A stretch of DNA of 12,019 nt, from positions 1 through 12,019 of the forward strand of contig PUNN01000112.1 of the NCBI GenBank assembly GCA_003552605.1, in the 5' to 3' direction. The notes under the pieces were generated by a model. That model saw nothing but the letters and a program-made list of their open reading frames with translations. It did not search any database and was not told where the DNA came from. Of the stretch, positions 6,481-12,019 are shown piece after piece; the first letter of the stretch is position 1; every line of letters begins with the position of its first letter. A program made the position numbers and the translations under genes. The DNA comes from Phycisphaeraceae bacterium. GTDB lineage: Bacteria > Planctomycetota > Phycisphaerae > Phycisphaerales > Phycisphaeraceae.

Positions 6481-6555
6481 GGTGGCATGGCCATCAGCCA
6501 CCCCCGGAAACACGGCTGCTGAACATGCCACCCTGGTCTATATGCGTTCGCCCTG
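6481..6555. repeat. Partial copy of the MITE-like repeat (one end plus one palindrome)
   Basis: Outer stem GGTGGCATG (6481-6489) with CATGCCACC (6524-6532) is perfect and continues inward as the palindrome 6484-6529, around a loop that reads TTTCCGGGGG on the minus strand. The end CTATATGCGTTCGCCCTG (6538-6555) matches the terminal repeat of the 3791-3960 element at 17 of 18 positions. Its minus strand is therefore collinear with 3791-3860 at nearly every position. It stops 21 bases from the trpD stop codon, so its hairpin may end the trpD transcript. A second GTTTGCCCTG follows at 6558-6567. Intact right and left ends are not both present. Confidence 0.7.
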
Positions 6556-6576
6556 CCGTTTGCCCTGCCCTTGGCA

Positions 6577-7608
6577 CTATTTCACCGGATCGGCAGTGGT
6601 CAGTTCGACCAGTCGCTCAAGCACACGCCGGGCAGCGCCGCTGTCGATGGCTTTGCAGGCCAGGGTGAGGCCCTCGGCGAGGTCGTTGGCGAGGTCGGCC
6701 ACGGTGAGCGCGGCGGCGGCGTTCAGGGTGACGATGTCGCGCGCCGGGCCCGCCTCGCCTTCGAGCAGGCGGTGGATGACTGCGGCCGACCCTTGCGGTG
6801 AGTCGACTTCGAGAGCCCCCGCCGAAGATGGCGCAAGATGCAACGTCGCCGGGTCGAACTCCCACGTTTTCACGCGACCATCGCGCAGCTCACTGATGCG
6901 GGTCGGGCCCGTGGTGATCAGCTCATCCACACCACCACCGTGAACCACCATGGCCCTTTTCGAACCGAGTTCGCCGAGTGCCCCGGCCAGTGGCTCTGTC
7001 AGCGCCGGGTCGAACACACCCATCACCTGCCGCGTGGCACCGGCCGGGTTGGTCAGCGGGCCGAGGATGTTGAAGAGCGTTCGAAAACCAAGCGCCTGCC
7101 GCGTGGGCATCACGTGCTTCATCGCCGGGTGGTGCGCCGGTGCGAAGCAGAAGCACAGCCCCGCCTCATCGAGGCACCGGGTCAAGGCCTGTGGCTGGCC
7201 ACCGAGGGTCACCCCGAGCGCCTCGAGTACCTGCGATGAGCCGGATTTGCTGGTGATCGACCGGTTGCCGTGTTTGGCCACCACCACGCCGCGCTGCCGA
7301 CCCGCGCCCGCGGCGACGATCGCGGCGGCGGTGGAGATGTTGAACGTGCTGCTGCCATCGCCGCCGGTGCCGCAGGTGTCAATGCATACCAGCCCCGCAG
7401 GCACCTCAACACTTACCGCCTTGGCCCGCATCACCCGGGCGGCGCCGACGATCTCCTCCATGTGCGGCCCCCGCAACTGGATCATGCTCAGCAGCGCTCC
7501 CACCTGGGCCGGCTCAGCCTCACCGGTCATGATGAGCTCGAACGCCTCGGACGTCTGGTCGCTGGTAAGCGGCCGGCCCTCGGCAAGAATGGCCAGAAGA
7601 TGCTTCAT
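6577..7608 (-). CDS. trpD: Anthranilate phosphoribosyltransferase
   Basis: This enzyme transfers the phosphoribosyl group of PRPP to anthranilate, the second step of the tryptophan branch, in the cytoplasm. The 343-residue protein has the PRPP-binding DTCGTGGDGSSTFNIST (77-93), KHGNRSITSKSGSSQVLEALG (from 112), the family motif RTLFNILGPLTNPA (176-189) and the metal-binding acidic pair D228-E229 in GGGVDEL. Length matches the family (about 330-345). ATG 7608 starts the usual N-terminus (MKHLLAILAEGRPLT) and has GGAAAG six bases upstream; ATG 7662 would prepend 18 basic residues with no counterpart. No other trp gene lies in the window, so it is detached from a trp operon. The region before the start contains a stem-loop. 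Identification is secure. Confidence 0.97.
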   Translation of the reverse strand: MKHLLAILAEGRPLTSDQTSEAFELIMTGEAEPAQVGALLSMIQLRGPHMEEIVGAARVMRAKAVSVEVPAGLVCIDTCGTGGDGSSTFNISTAAAIVAAGAGRQRGVVVAKHGNRSITSKSGSSQVLEALGVTLGGQPQALTRCLDEAGLCFCFAPAHHPAMKHVMPTRQALGFRTLFNILGPLTNPAGATRQVMGVFDPALTEPLAGALGELGSKRAMVVHGGGVDELITTGPTRISELRDGRVKTWEFDPATLHLAPSSAGALEVDSPQGSAAVIHRLLEGEAGPARDIVTLNAAAALTVADLANDLAEGLTLACKAIDSGAARRVLERLVELTTADPVK

Positions 7609-7645
7609 CAGTTGCTTTCCACGTCGCTTCGGTCGATCAGGGTTT

Positions 7646-7670
7646 GACCGGGCACGCCGCACGCCCGGTC
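7646..7670. terminator. Perfect 8-bp hairpin between the membrane-protein gene and trpD
   Basis: GACCGGGC (7646-7653) and GCCCGGTC (7663-7670) form a perfect stem with a 9-base loop, 38 bases before the trpD start. It could terminate the upstream pair, protect the trpD 5' end or control trpD. It has no T-tract in either direction, and I see no leader peptide with Trp codons. Confidence 0.4.
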
Positions 7671-7712
7671 CTGGCGCTCATCCGGCGCCGGTACTTGCCC
7701 ACGGCGTCCGTT

Positions 7713-7967
7713 TTACCAGACTTCGGTGATCAGCCACAGCAGCAAGGCGAGGGCGATCAACACCACTGCGATCTGTCCGACCATGATCGCCACCTGGCGC
7801 GGAAGTCGGGACAGGTCATCCACCCGGATGGCCTTGTACACCACCGCGATGACCACCACCAGCGGCAGCAACAGCCACATCCAGTGCCCGTGCAGGGGCA
7901 GCGGGTCGAGAAACGGCCGCCAGGCCAGAAGGCTGACCGAGCCAAGCGCCAGGGTGACCGAGATCAT
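7713..7967 (-). CDS. Small three-helix membrane protein, unknown function
   Basis: The 84-residue product is strongly hydrophobic, with three likely transmembrane helices at about 2-16, 28-46 and 58-82. A basic stretch (KAIRVDDLSRLPRQ, 45-58) separates the second and third. Its ATG overlaps the stop of the upstream gene as ATGA, and a good Shine-Dalgarno site (GGAGGG at 7981-7976) lies 8 bases before it, so the two are almost certainly co-translated. I do not recognise a named family. By context it is a partner or accessory of the DUF6677-like membrane protein. Hydrophobic pattern, overlap and ribosome site all support a real gene. Confidence 0.85.
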   Translation of the reverse strand: MISVTLALGSVSLLAWRPFLDPLPLHGHWMWLLLPLVVVIAVVYKAIRVDDLSRLPRQVAIMVGQIAVVLIALALLLWLITEVW

Positions 7968-8734
7968 GGCCGCGACCCTCCCGTGCCGGGCGAATCAGGG
8001 CGCTGCCCGGTTTCGCTCGTGTCCGCTCCGGGCTCGGCCGACTGCGCGGCGGACTGATGCTGTGGCGGCCGTGTGCCATCCTGCTGCGGTGGCTCGGGCT
8101 CGCTGCCTGTGGCCTCGGGCCCGCTGGCGCCGGGTTGATCTTTCGTTGAAGCACCGGGTGCATCGTCCGCGGCCTTTGCCGTTGCGGACCGGGGAATAGC
8201 CCTTGCGCCGCTGGCGCCGCCAGCCCCTGCTGCTCCACCGCGGCCCCACAGCGGGGCCTCACGCCGCCGCCGCGGATCGGTGTAGATCACATCGAGGATG
8301 GCGAGCAGGTTGAGCATCCCGGCAAGGGCGGTGAGCAACTGGCCCTGCTCGTACACATGGCCGAGGCTCGGCATGATCTCGAGACGGCGGGCCGTGCCGG
8401 CAGGGTCATCAGGCTCATCGGGGGGTCGGTTGTGTACGTGGAGCTGATGCGCGGCGAGGCTGGGCGCCATGAGGATCTGCGCGGCGAACCAGAGCGAGCG
8501 CTGTCGCTCGCCCTGCTGGGCATTGGCTTCACCGGTGTCCGGCTGGAGGTGGTCGATGACCGTCAGCCCACCGATGAGCAGCCCGCCGCACCACGTCGCA
8601 AGGATGGCAATGCCGATGATCAACCCTCGCCGGGGCTGGCCGAGACTGATGTGGCCGGCGCCGGGCAGCAGCCAGTTGAGCAGCGCGGCGAGGGGGTTGA
8701 ACTCGGGCTGGGGGTCGCGTGGGCTGTCGGACAA
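7964..8734 (-). CDS. DUF6677-like membrane protein with disordered C-terminal tail
   Basis: With a TTG start at 8734 the product has 256 residues. Residues about 14-25 read as a TM2-like motif (AALLNWLLPGAG, then HISLGQPRRG) followed by a hydrophobic helix (IIGIAILATWCGGLLIGGL). A second conserved-looking helix is TALAGMLNLLAILDVIYTD near residues 135-153. Residues from about 155 onward are a low-complexity Gly/Pro/Ala/Ser/Gln tail. The resemblance to planctomycete DUF6677 proteins is from memory, and function is unknown. ATG 8869 would add 45 residues. I prefer TTG 8734 because GGAGAG lies six bases before it, the extra codons have visibly lower third-position GC, and the extension would cover a divergent promoter. 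The next gene overlaps by four bases. Confidence 0.8.
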   Translation of the reverse strand: MSDSPRDPQPEFNPLAALLNWLLPGAGHISLGQPRRGLIIGIAILATWCGGLLIGGLTVIDHLQPDTGEANAQQGERQRSLWFAAQILMAPSLAAHQLHVHNRPPDEPDDPAGTARRLEIMPSLGHVYEQGQLLTALAGMLNLLAILDVIYTDPRRRREAPLWGRGGAAGAGGASGARAIPRSATAKAADDAPGASTKDQPGASGPEATGSEPEPPQQDGTRPPQHQSAAQSAEPGADTSETGQRPDSPGTGGSRP

Positions 8735-8740
8735 GCCGAT

Positions 8741-8746
8741 CTCTCC
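8741..8746 (-). promoter_or_regulatory. Ribosome binding site supporting a TTG start
   Basis: GGAGAG on the minus strand, six bases before TTG 8734. It is a stronger site than anything before the alternative ATG at 8869. Confidence 0.5.
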
Positions 8747-8826
8747 GTCCCCGCCGCACGCCGGCGGGGCGGGGTCTGGCGCGTGGGCCGCAACTCGCGG
8801 GCCAGCGGACGCTGCACGGGCGTGCG

Positions 8827-8854
8827 TTGACAAACCGAATCCGGACGATAGTTT
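8827..8854 (+). promoter_or_regulatory. Candidate sigma70 promoter of the acidic-protein gene
   Basis: A perfect -35 TTGACA (8827-8832) and TAGTTT (8849-8854) are separated by 16 bases, in a locally AT-richer patch. Transcription would begin near 8861, leaving a leader of about 94 bases before ATG 8955. It lies inside the long form of the divergent membrane-protein frame, which argues that frame starts later. Confidence 0.5.
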
Positions 8855-8943
8855 AACCGCGCGGTCCATGCCCGACCACCCTGCCCCCGTTTGCAGATGG
8901 GCCGCCGGGCTGATGTCCGAACTGTCCCACGCGTCCTAGAGAT

Positions 8944-8948
8944 GGAGG
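8944..8948 (+). promoter_or_regulatory. Strong ribosome binding site of the acidic-protein gene
   Basis: GGAGG, six bases before ATG 8955. An in-frame TAG at 8937-8939 rules out a start further upstream. Confidence 0.75.
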
Positions 8949-8954
8949 CTCCTG

Positions 8955-9290
8955 ATGATCCTTGCCGCACCGTGTTTCGCCGCGCAAGAGGCGACCCGCC
9001 ACTTTGCCCACAGCCATGCCGTCCCCCACACCCCATCGCTGCCCGTGATCGGGGGCGAGGACGATGGCCCGCTTGAGAAGGAAGACTTTCTGGACGATGA
9101 CGATATCGAGAGCCTCGACAGCGAGGACTCCGCTGAAGAGGACGAAGACGAGGACGACTTCTTCGAGGACGATGAAGACGAGGATGACTTCTTCGAAGAT
9201 GACGATGAGGACGACTTCTTCGACGATGATGAAGATGAGGATTTTGACGATGAGGAGGATGACGACTTCGACGAGGATGACGACTTCTGA
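8955..9290 (+). CDS. Highly acidic Asp/Glu/Phe-repeat protein, unknown function
   Basis: The 111-residue product has a short N-terminal part with several His (1-33), a transition (34-60), and a C-terminal half (61-111) composed only of Asp, Glu and Phe: 42 acidic and 9 Phe in 51 residues. The acidic part is a degenerate repeat, EEDEDEDDFF (61-70) then EDDEDEDDFF (71-80), followed by shortening units that each end in F or FF. At DNA level the unit is built from GAY/GAR codons with TTCTTC. The start is well fixed by GGAGG and an upstream in-frame stop. The tail is surely unstructured; such tails can bind metal ions or basic proteins, but nothing here proves either. There is no clear signal peptide, although MILAAPCFAAQEA is mildly hydrophobic. 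An Arg-rich protein follows on the same strand. Confidence 0.83.
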   Translation: MILAAPCFAAQEATRHFAHSHAVPHTPSLPVIGGEDDGPLEKEDFLDDDDIESLDSEDSAEEDEDEDDFFEDDEDEDDFFEDDDEDDFFDDDEDEDFDDEEDDDFDEDDDF

Positions 9291-9404
9291 ACGTCGGCCT
9301 CGATGAATTCGCCCCCGCCTGGCCGACCGGCCCGGCATTTAGTTGATTCGGCCGTGCCGGACCGATGCAGCGGCTCCGGTGTTTTCGATTCGTGCCCGTG
9401 AGGT

Positions 9405-9408
9405 GGAG
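9405..9408 (+). promoter_or_regulatory. Ribosome binding site of the Arg-rich protein gene
   Basis: GGAG, five bases before ATG 9414 and eight before a second ATG at 9417. Spacing slightly favours the second, so the product may lack one N-terminal Met. Confidence 0.55.
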
Positions 9409-9413
9409 AAAGC

Positions 9414-9803
9414 ATGATGAACCTGCCTGAATATGATGGCCCCGAACGCCGCTCGGGCGACGACCGGCGTCGAAGCGTGGTGGACCGGCGTACCAGCCGC
9501 ACCGGCCTCGAGCGCCGGCGCGGGCCCGGCCGCCGTCGCAGCGACTTCATCAAGGCCGCTGAAGAGGGCGAGATGACTGGTGAACAGTTCCTGTTCATCT
9601 GCGCCATCGATGCCTACAAGCGGGTCAACCAGACGGCCTATCCCACGTGGACCGAAGTGCTCGAGGTCATCCGCAAGCTCGGCTACCGCAAGACACAGCG
9701 ATCGCAGCTCGAGCTGACCAGCGCTGAGGACTGGACCGAGCCCGCCGATGCCCCCACCTTTCCCGAGCCGCTGCCGCCGCTGGATGAAGCGGATGCCGCG
9801 TGA
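9414..9803 (+). CDS. Arg-rich N-terminus protein with small C-terminal domain, unknown function
   Basis: The 129-residue product has two clearly different parts. Residues 10-42 hold 14 arginines in repeated ERR/DRR/RRR units (PERRSGDDRRR, VDRRTS, LERRRGPGRRRSD). This pattern occurs at the start of many bacterial DRR/ERR regulatory-type proteins, where it is often of unknown role. Residues about 45-95 look like a compact helical domain (MTGEQFLFICAIDAYKRV, then PTWTEVLEVIRKLGYRK), which could be a small helix-turn-helix. The tail (105-129) is acidic and Pro-rich. I associate this architecture with planctomycetes from memory. A good GGAG supports the start. It lies 123 bases after the acidic-repeat gene on the same strand and could share its transcript, since I see no strong terminator between them. 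Confidence 0.88.
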   Translation: MMNLPEYDGPERRSGDDRRRSVVDRRTSRTGLERRRGPGRRRSDFIKAAEEGEMTGEQFLFICAIDAYKRVNQTAYPTWTEVLEVIRKLGYRKTQRSQLELTSAEDWTEPADAPTFPEPLPPLDEADAA

Positions 9804-9808
9804 AACCT

Positions 9809-9831
9809 CTGGCCCGAGCGGCGCCGGCCAG
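9809..9831. terminator. Weak candidate terminator between convergent genes
   Basis: CTGGCC (9809-9814) pairs with GGCCAG (9826-9831) around an 11-base GC-rich loop, six bases after the Arg-rich gene stop and 45 bases from the reductase end. Short stem, no T-tract. Confidence 0.27.
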
Positions 9832-9875
9832 CGAGGTGAGGTCGGCCAATACACAGGCCCCGGCGAAACAGGCCT

Positions 9876-10874
9876 TCAATTGCAGTCGAGCAACCCGGTG
9901 ATCTGCTGCATGATCTCCACCGACAGCGGCCCACAGGCCATCGCCCGGGCATGTTCATCGACCTGCGCCGTTGACTTGAAACCTGGAATGGGGATGGTGC
10001 AGTCACTGAGGGCCCAAAGGTAACCCAATGCCGCCTGTGCCAGGCTGCGTCCATCAGCGACAAGCAGTTCACGCACCACGTTGAACCGCTGTAGCTGTTG
10101 TGCCTCGCGTCCATCGACAAGGTCCCACCACGGCTGGCGCACATCATCGCTTTCAAAATGCGTTGCCCTGTCGAACTTGCCAGTGAGCAACCCCTTGCCC
10201 AGGGGTGTGCGGTTGATGCTGGAAAGGCCGTGATGTTCACAGGTGGAGAGTATCTCGCGGTTGCCTTCGAGCAGGTTGAGGCGGTGCTGGATCGCGATGC
10301 AGTGGTCATGGGCGGCATAGGCCCGGGCGCGGTCCGGATCGTCGGTACTCCAGCCGAAAAAGCGGATTTTGCCGGCCTCGACCAGCTTTTCGAAGTGACC
10401 GGCAATGGCCTCGGCTTCAGCGAGGTCGCGATTGCCATCGTGGAGCTGGTAAAGGTCGATGCGATCGGTGTTGAGCCGCCGCAGGCTCTCCTCGCATGCC
10501 CGCGGCACATCGTCCACCGGCCGGCGGCCGGACAGGTGAATCCGCTTCACTTCATCGATGGGCGAGCTGAACTTGGTGGCGATGAACGCCTCATCCCGCC
10601 GGCCGGCGAGTGCCCGGCCGAGGATGCGCTCACTGTGGCCGCAACCGTAGGTAGGCGCGGTGTCGAAGAGATTGATCCCAAGATCAAGCGCCCGTTGCAC
10701 GGCCCGGCACGACTGCTCATCATCGACCTTCCCATAGCCGCAGGGCAGCCCCTTTTCATTGACATACGGCCCACCGATGGGCCAGCAGCCAAGCCCGACG
10801 GCACTGAGTTCGATCCCCGCGCGGGCGATGGTGCGAGACAGGGGGGCAGGGCTTGGCGGTGGCGGTTGGGTCAT
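9876..10874 (-). CDS. Aldo/keto reductase
   Basis: A 332-residue NADPH-dependent oxidoreductase of the (beta/alpha)8 aldo/keto reductase superfamily, cytoplasmic. The catalytic tetrad is visible: D71 and Y76 in LFDTAPTYG, K101 in IATKF and H145 in LYQLHDGN. The N-terminal SAVGLGCWPIGG matches the family's opening strand, and IPGFKSTAQVDEHA (297-310) is the cofactor-binding segment that recognises the adenosine phosphate. The order and length fit the bacterial YajO/Tas-like branch, which acts on varied aldehydes and ketones; the substrate cannot be told. ATG 10874 has GGAGA with proper spacing and begins just before the conserved part. The same frame is open to ATG 11108, but that extension would run through the divergent holB start. 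A Pro-rich N-terminus (TQPPPPSPAP) is unusual but short. Confidence 0.94.
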   Translation of the reverse strand: MTQPPPPSPAPLSRTIARAGIELSAVGLGCWPIGGPYVNEKGLPCGYGKVDDEQSCRAVQRALDLGINLFDTAPTYGCGHSERILGRALAGRRDEAFIATKFSSPIDEVKRIHLSGRRPVDDVPRACEESLRRLNTDRIDLYQLHDGNRDLAEAEAIAGHFEKLVEAGKIRFFGWSTDDPDRARAYAAHDHCIAIQHRLNLLEGNREILSTCEHHGLSSINRTPLGKGLLTGKFDRATHFESDDVRQPWWDLVDGREAQQLQRFNVVRELLVADGRSLAQAALGYLWALSDCTIPIPGFKSTAQVDEHARAMACGPLSVEIMQQITGLLDCN

Positions 10875-11009
10875 GAGCGTTTCTCCGCAGCCCCCTGCTC
10901 GCAAGGGCGTGAGGATGATGGGATGTGCGGCCGATGATGTCATGGTAGCCGGGCCGCCGGGGTGGAGTGAAGCGCTGCCGAAGCTGCGGCCCGCCCGGGC
11001 GGAGGGCGT

Positions 11010-11020
11010 TGTGGTACCAT
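11010..11020 (+). promoter_or_regulatory. Candidate extended -10 promoter of holB, possibly leaderless
   Basis: TGTGGTACCAT, with the hexamer TACCAT (11015-11020) ending 9 bases before ATG 11030. No Shine-Dalgarno site lies between and no -35 is evident. This matches the layout before the gene starting at 6395. Confidence 0.42.
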
Positions 11021-11029
11021 CTGCCCGAG

Positions 11030-12019
11030 ATGGAACGGCTGATCGGCCAAACGCGCGCGGTGCAACTGCTTCAGGCGGGCCTTTCAAGCGGCAAGCTGCA
11101 CCATGCATTCATCTTCCATGGCCCACCGGGTGTGGGCAAGTGTACCTGTGCGCTCGAGCTTGGCCGCCTGCTGCTTTGCCATCAGCGCCAGAGCGACCTT
11201 GGCGGCCGACTCACCGCCTGCGGATCGTGTGAATCCTGCCGCATGCTTCGAGATACGGAACCGGACGGCCCGGTGGGCAATCACCCTGACCTGCACGTGA
11301 TCCGCAAGGAAATGGCCCAGACCGCGCAGACGGCCACACTCCGCACCCGCAAGCAGCTCAACATCCCCGTCGACCTGTTGCGCGAGTTGATGGTGGGCGG
11401 CACCACCAGCGATGGGCGCTATCACGAGGCGGCCGCATACAGAACGCCCGCCCTTCGCCGTGGCAAGGTCTTCATCATTGACGAAGCTGAGCTTCTTGAT
11501 CCCCACGGGCAGAACGCGCTGCTCAAGACGCTCGAGGAGCCGACCGAGGGCACGTACACGATCCTGGTCACCAGCGCCGAGCACCGGCTGCTGGTCACCA
11601 TCCGCAGCCGCTGCCAGCGCATCGCCTTTGTCCCGCTGACCGAAGATGAGATGTCGCAGTGGGCCGGCCGGCACTTGCCGGAATCGTCCGGCGAGCAGCG
11701 TGCATGGACAATGGCCTTCGCCGAAGGCAGCCCGGGCCGGGCACTGACGGCAAGCCGTTACGACCTGTATGCATGGGCCCGTGCCGTGCTGCCGCAGGTC
11801 GAGCAGATGCAGCAGGGGCGGTTTCCCGAGGACCTCGGCGCCACACTTGCCGAACTGATCGATGAGTACGCCCGGGCGGTGGTCAAGGAGCAGCCCAACG
11901 CCTCGAAGGATGCGGCCAACCGCCGCGGGGCCTCGCTGATGTGGCGGGTGCTGGCCCAGCACGCGCGGGGGCGAATCGCTGAACTGGCCGGTGGCGACGC
12001 CGGGGCCGATCCAGCACGG
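11030..12019 (+). CDS. holB: DNA polymerase III, delta' subunit (3' end outside window)
   Basis: Component of the clamp loader that places the sliding clamp on primed DNA. The 330 residues visible include an AAA+ core: the start MERLIGQTRAVQLLQ, a Walker A-like loop HGPPGVGKCT (30-39), a zinc module with C50, C64, C67 and C70, and Walker B FIIDEAELL (148-156). They also include the family hallmark NALLKTLEEP (162-171), sensor 1 region ILVTSAE (178-184) and the SRC motif IRSRCQ (191-196). Residues after 205 form the lid and the start of the C-terminal collar domain. The frame is open to the window edge without a stop, and no other frame here is coding. ATG 11030 is the first Met before the conserved start; it has no Shine-Dalgarno site. 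The similar gamma/tau subunit (dnaX) is less likely because the opening and Cys spacing fit delta' better. Confidence 0.9.
   Translation, partial: MERLIGQTRAVQLLQAGLSSGKLHHAFIFHGPPGVGKCTCALELGRLLLCHQRQSDLGGRLTACGSCESCRMLRDTEPDGPVGNHPDLHVIRKEMAQTAQTATLRTRKQLNIPVDLLRELMVGGTTSDGRYHEAAAYRTPALRRGKVFIIDEAELLDPHGQNALLKTLEEPTEGTYTILVTSAEHRLLVTIRSRCQRIAFVPLTEDEMSQWAGRHLPESSGEQRAWTMAFAEGSPGRALTASRYDLYAWARAVLPQVEQMQQGRFPEDLGATLAELIDEYARAVVKEQPNASKDAANRRGASLMWRVLAQHARGRIAELAGGDAGADPAR

Noticed and set aside
6443..6565. Target-site duplication around the second repeat copy
   Set aside because: The flanking ten bases agree at only about six positions, no better than can be found by eye anywhere in such sequence.
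8853..9338. Minus-strand frame rich in Val/Ile/Leu that looks like a membrane protein
   Set aside because: It is another reverse reading of GAY/GAR repeats, which gives Ile/Val/Leu codons; the hydrophobicity is an artefact.
8936..9607. Minus-strand frame with long Ser/Lys runs
   Set aside because: The Ser runs are the reverse reading of the Asp/Glu codons of the acidic-repeat gene, which has a strong ribosome site and promoter; the minus frame has neither.
10875..11108. N-terminal extension of the aldo/keto reductase to ATG 11108
   Set aside because: It would overlap the start of divergent holB and adds non-conserved low-complexity sequence; ATG 10874 has a good ribosome site.

Overview
This is a strongly GC-rich bacterial chromosomal window with ordinary gene density. 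I infer a planctomycete, perhaps from the Phycisphaerae side. The reasons are a DUF6677-like membrane protein with a small membrane partner, an Arg-rich DRR/ERR protein of a kind I associate with planctomycetes, a phosphoglycerate mutase with an RDGWG rather than LDGWG N-terminus, and genes with and without Shine-Dalgarno sites side by side. The assignment comes from recall, not from a search.

Layout, left to right. (1) 3-768, plus strand: a class II-type histone deacetylase/acetoin utilisation (AcuC-like) protein, cut by the window edge and broken by a frame change with a local deletion just before its catalytic His-His. (2) 823-3445, minus strand: a two-component pair, a small soluble histidine kinase followed by an NtrC/AtoC-type sigma54 activator. 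(3) 3446-4115: a long intergenic region holding a 170-bp MITE-like element (3791-3960) with 18-bp terminal inverted repeats, 10-bp flanking direct repeats and two internal hairpins. (4) 4116-5804, plus: gpmI, then a hairpin whose loop is a G-quadruplex motif. (5) 5943-8734, minus: a gamma-glutamylcyclotransferase-like protein, a partial copy of the same repeat, trpD, a three-helix membrane protein and a DUF6677-like protein; the last two overlap by four bases. (6) 8955-9803, plus: an extremely acidic D/E/F-repeat protein followed by an Arg-rich protein. (7) 9876-10874, minus: an aldo/keto reductase. (8) 11030-12019, plus: the DNA polymerase III delta' subunit (holB), running off the window.

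Most genes are unrelated housekeeping or metabolic functions. Units that probably work together are the kinase/regulator pair, the coupled membrane-protein pair and, more speculatively, the acidic/basic neighbours. I see no defence system, CRISPR array, tRNA or rRNA. The most interesting structures are the MITE-like element and its relative, the acidic repeat gene beside the Arg-rich gene, and a shared extended -10 motif at a fixed distance from two start codons that suggests leaderless transcripts.
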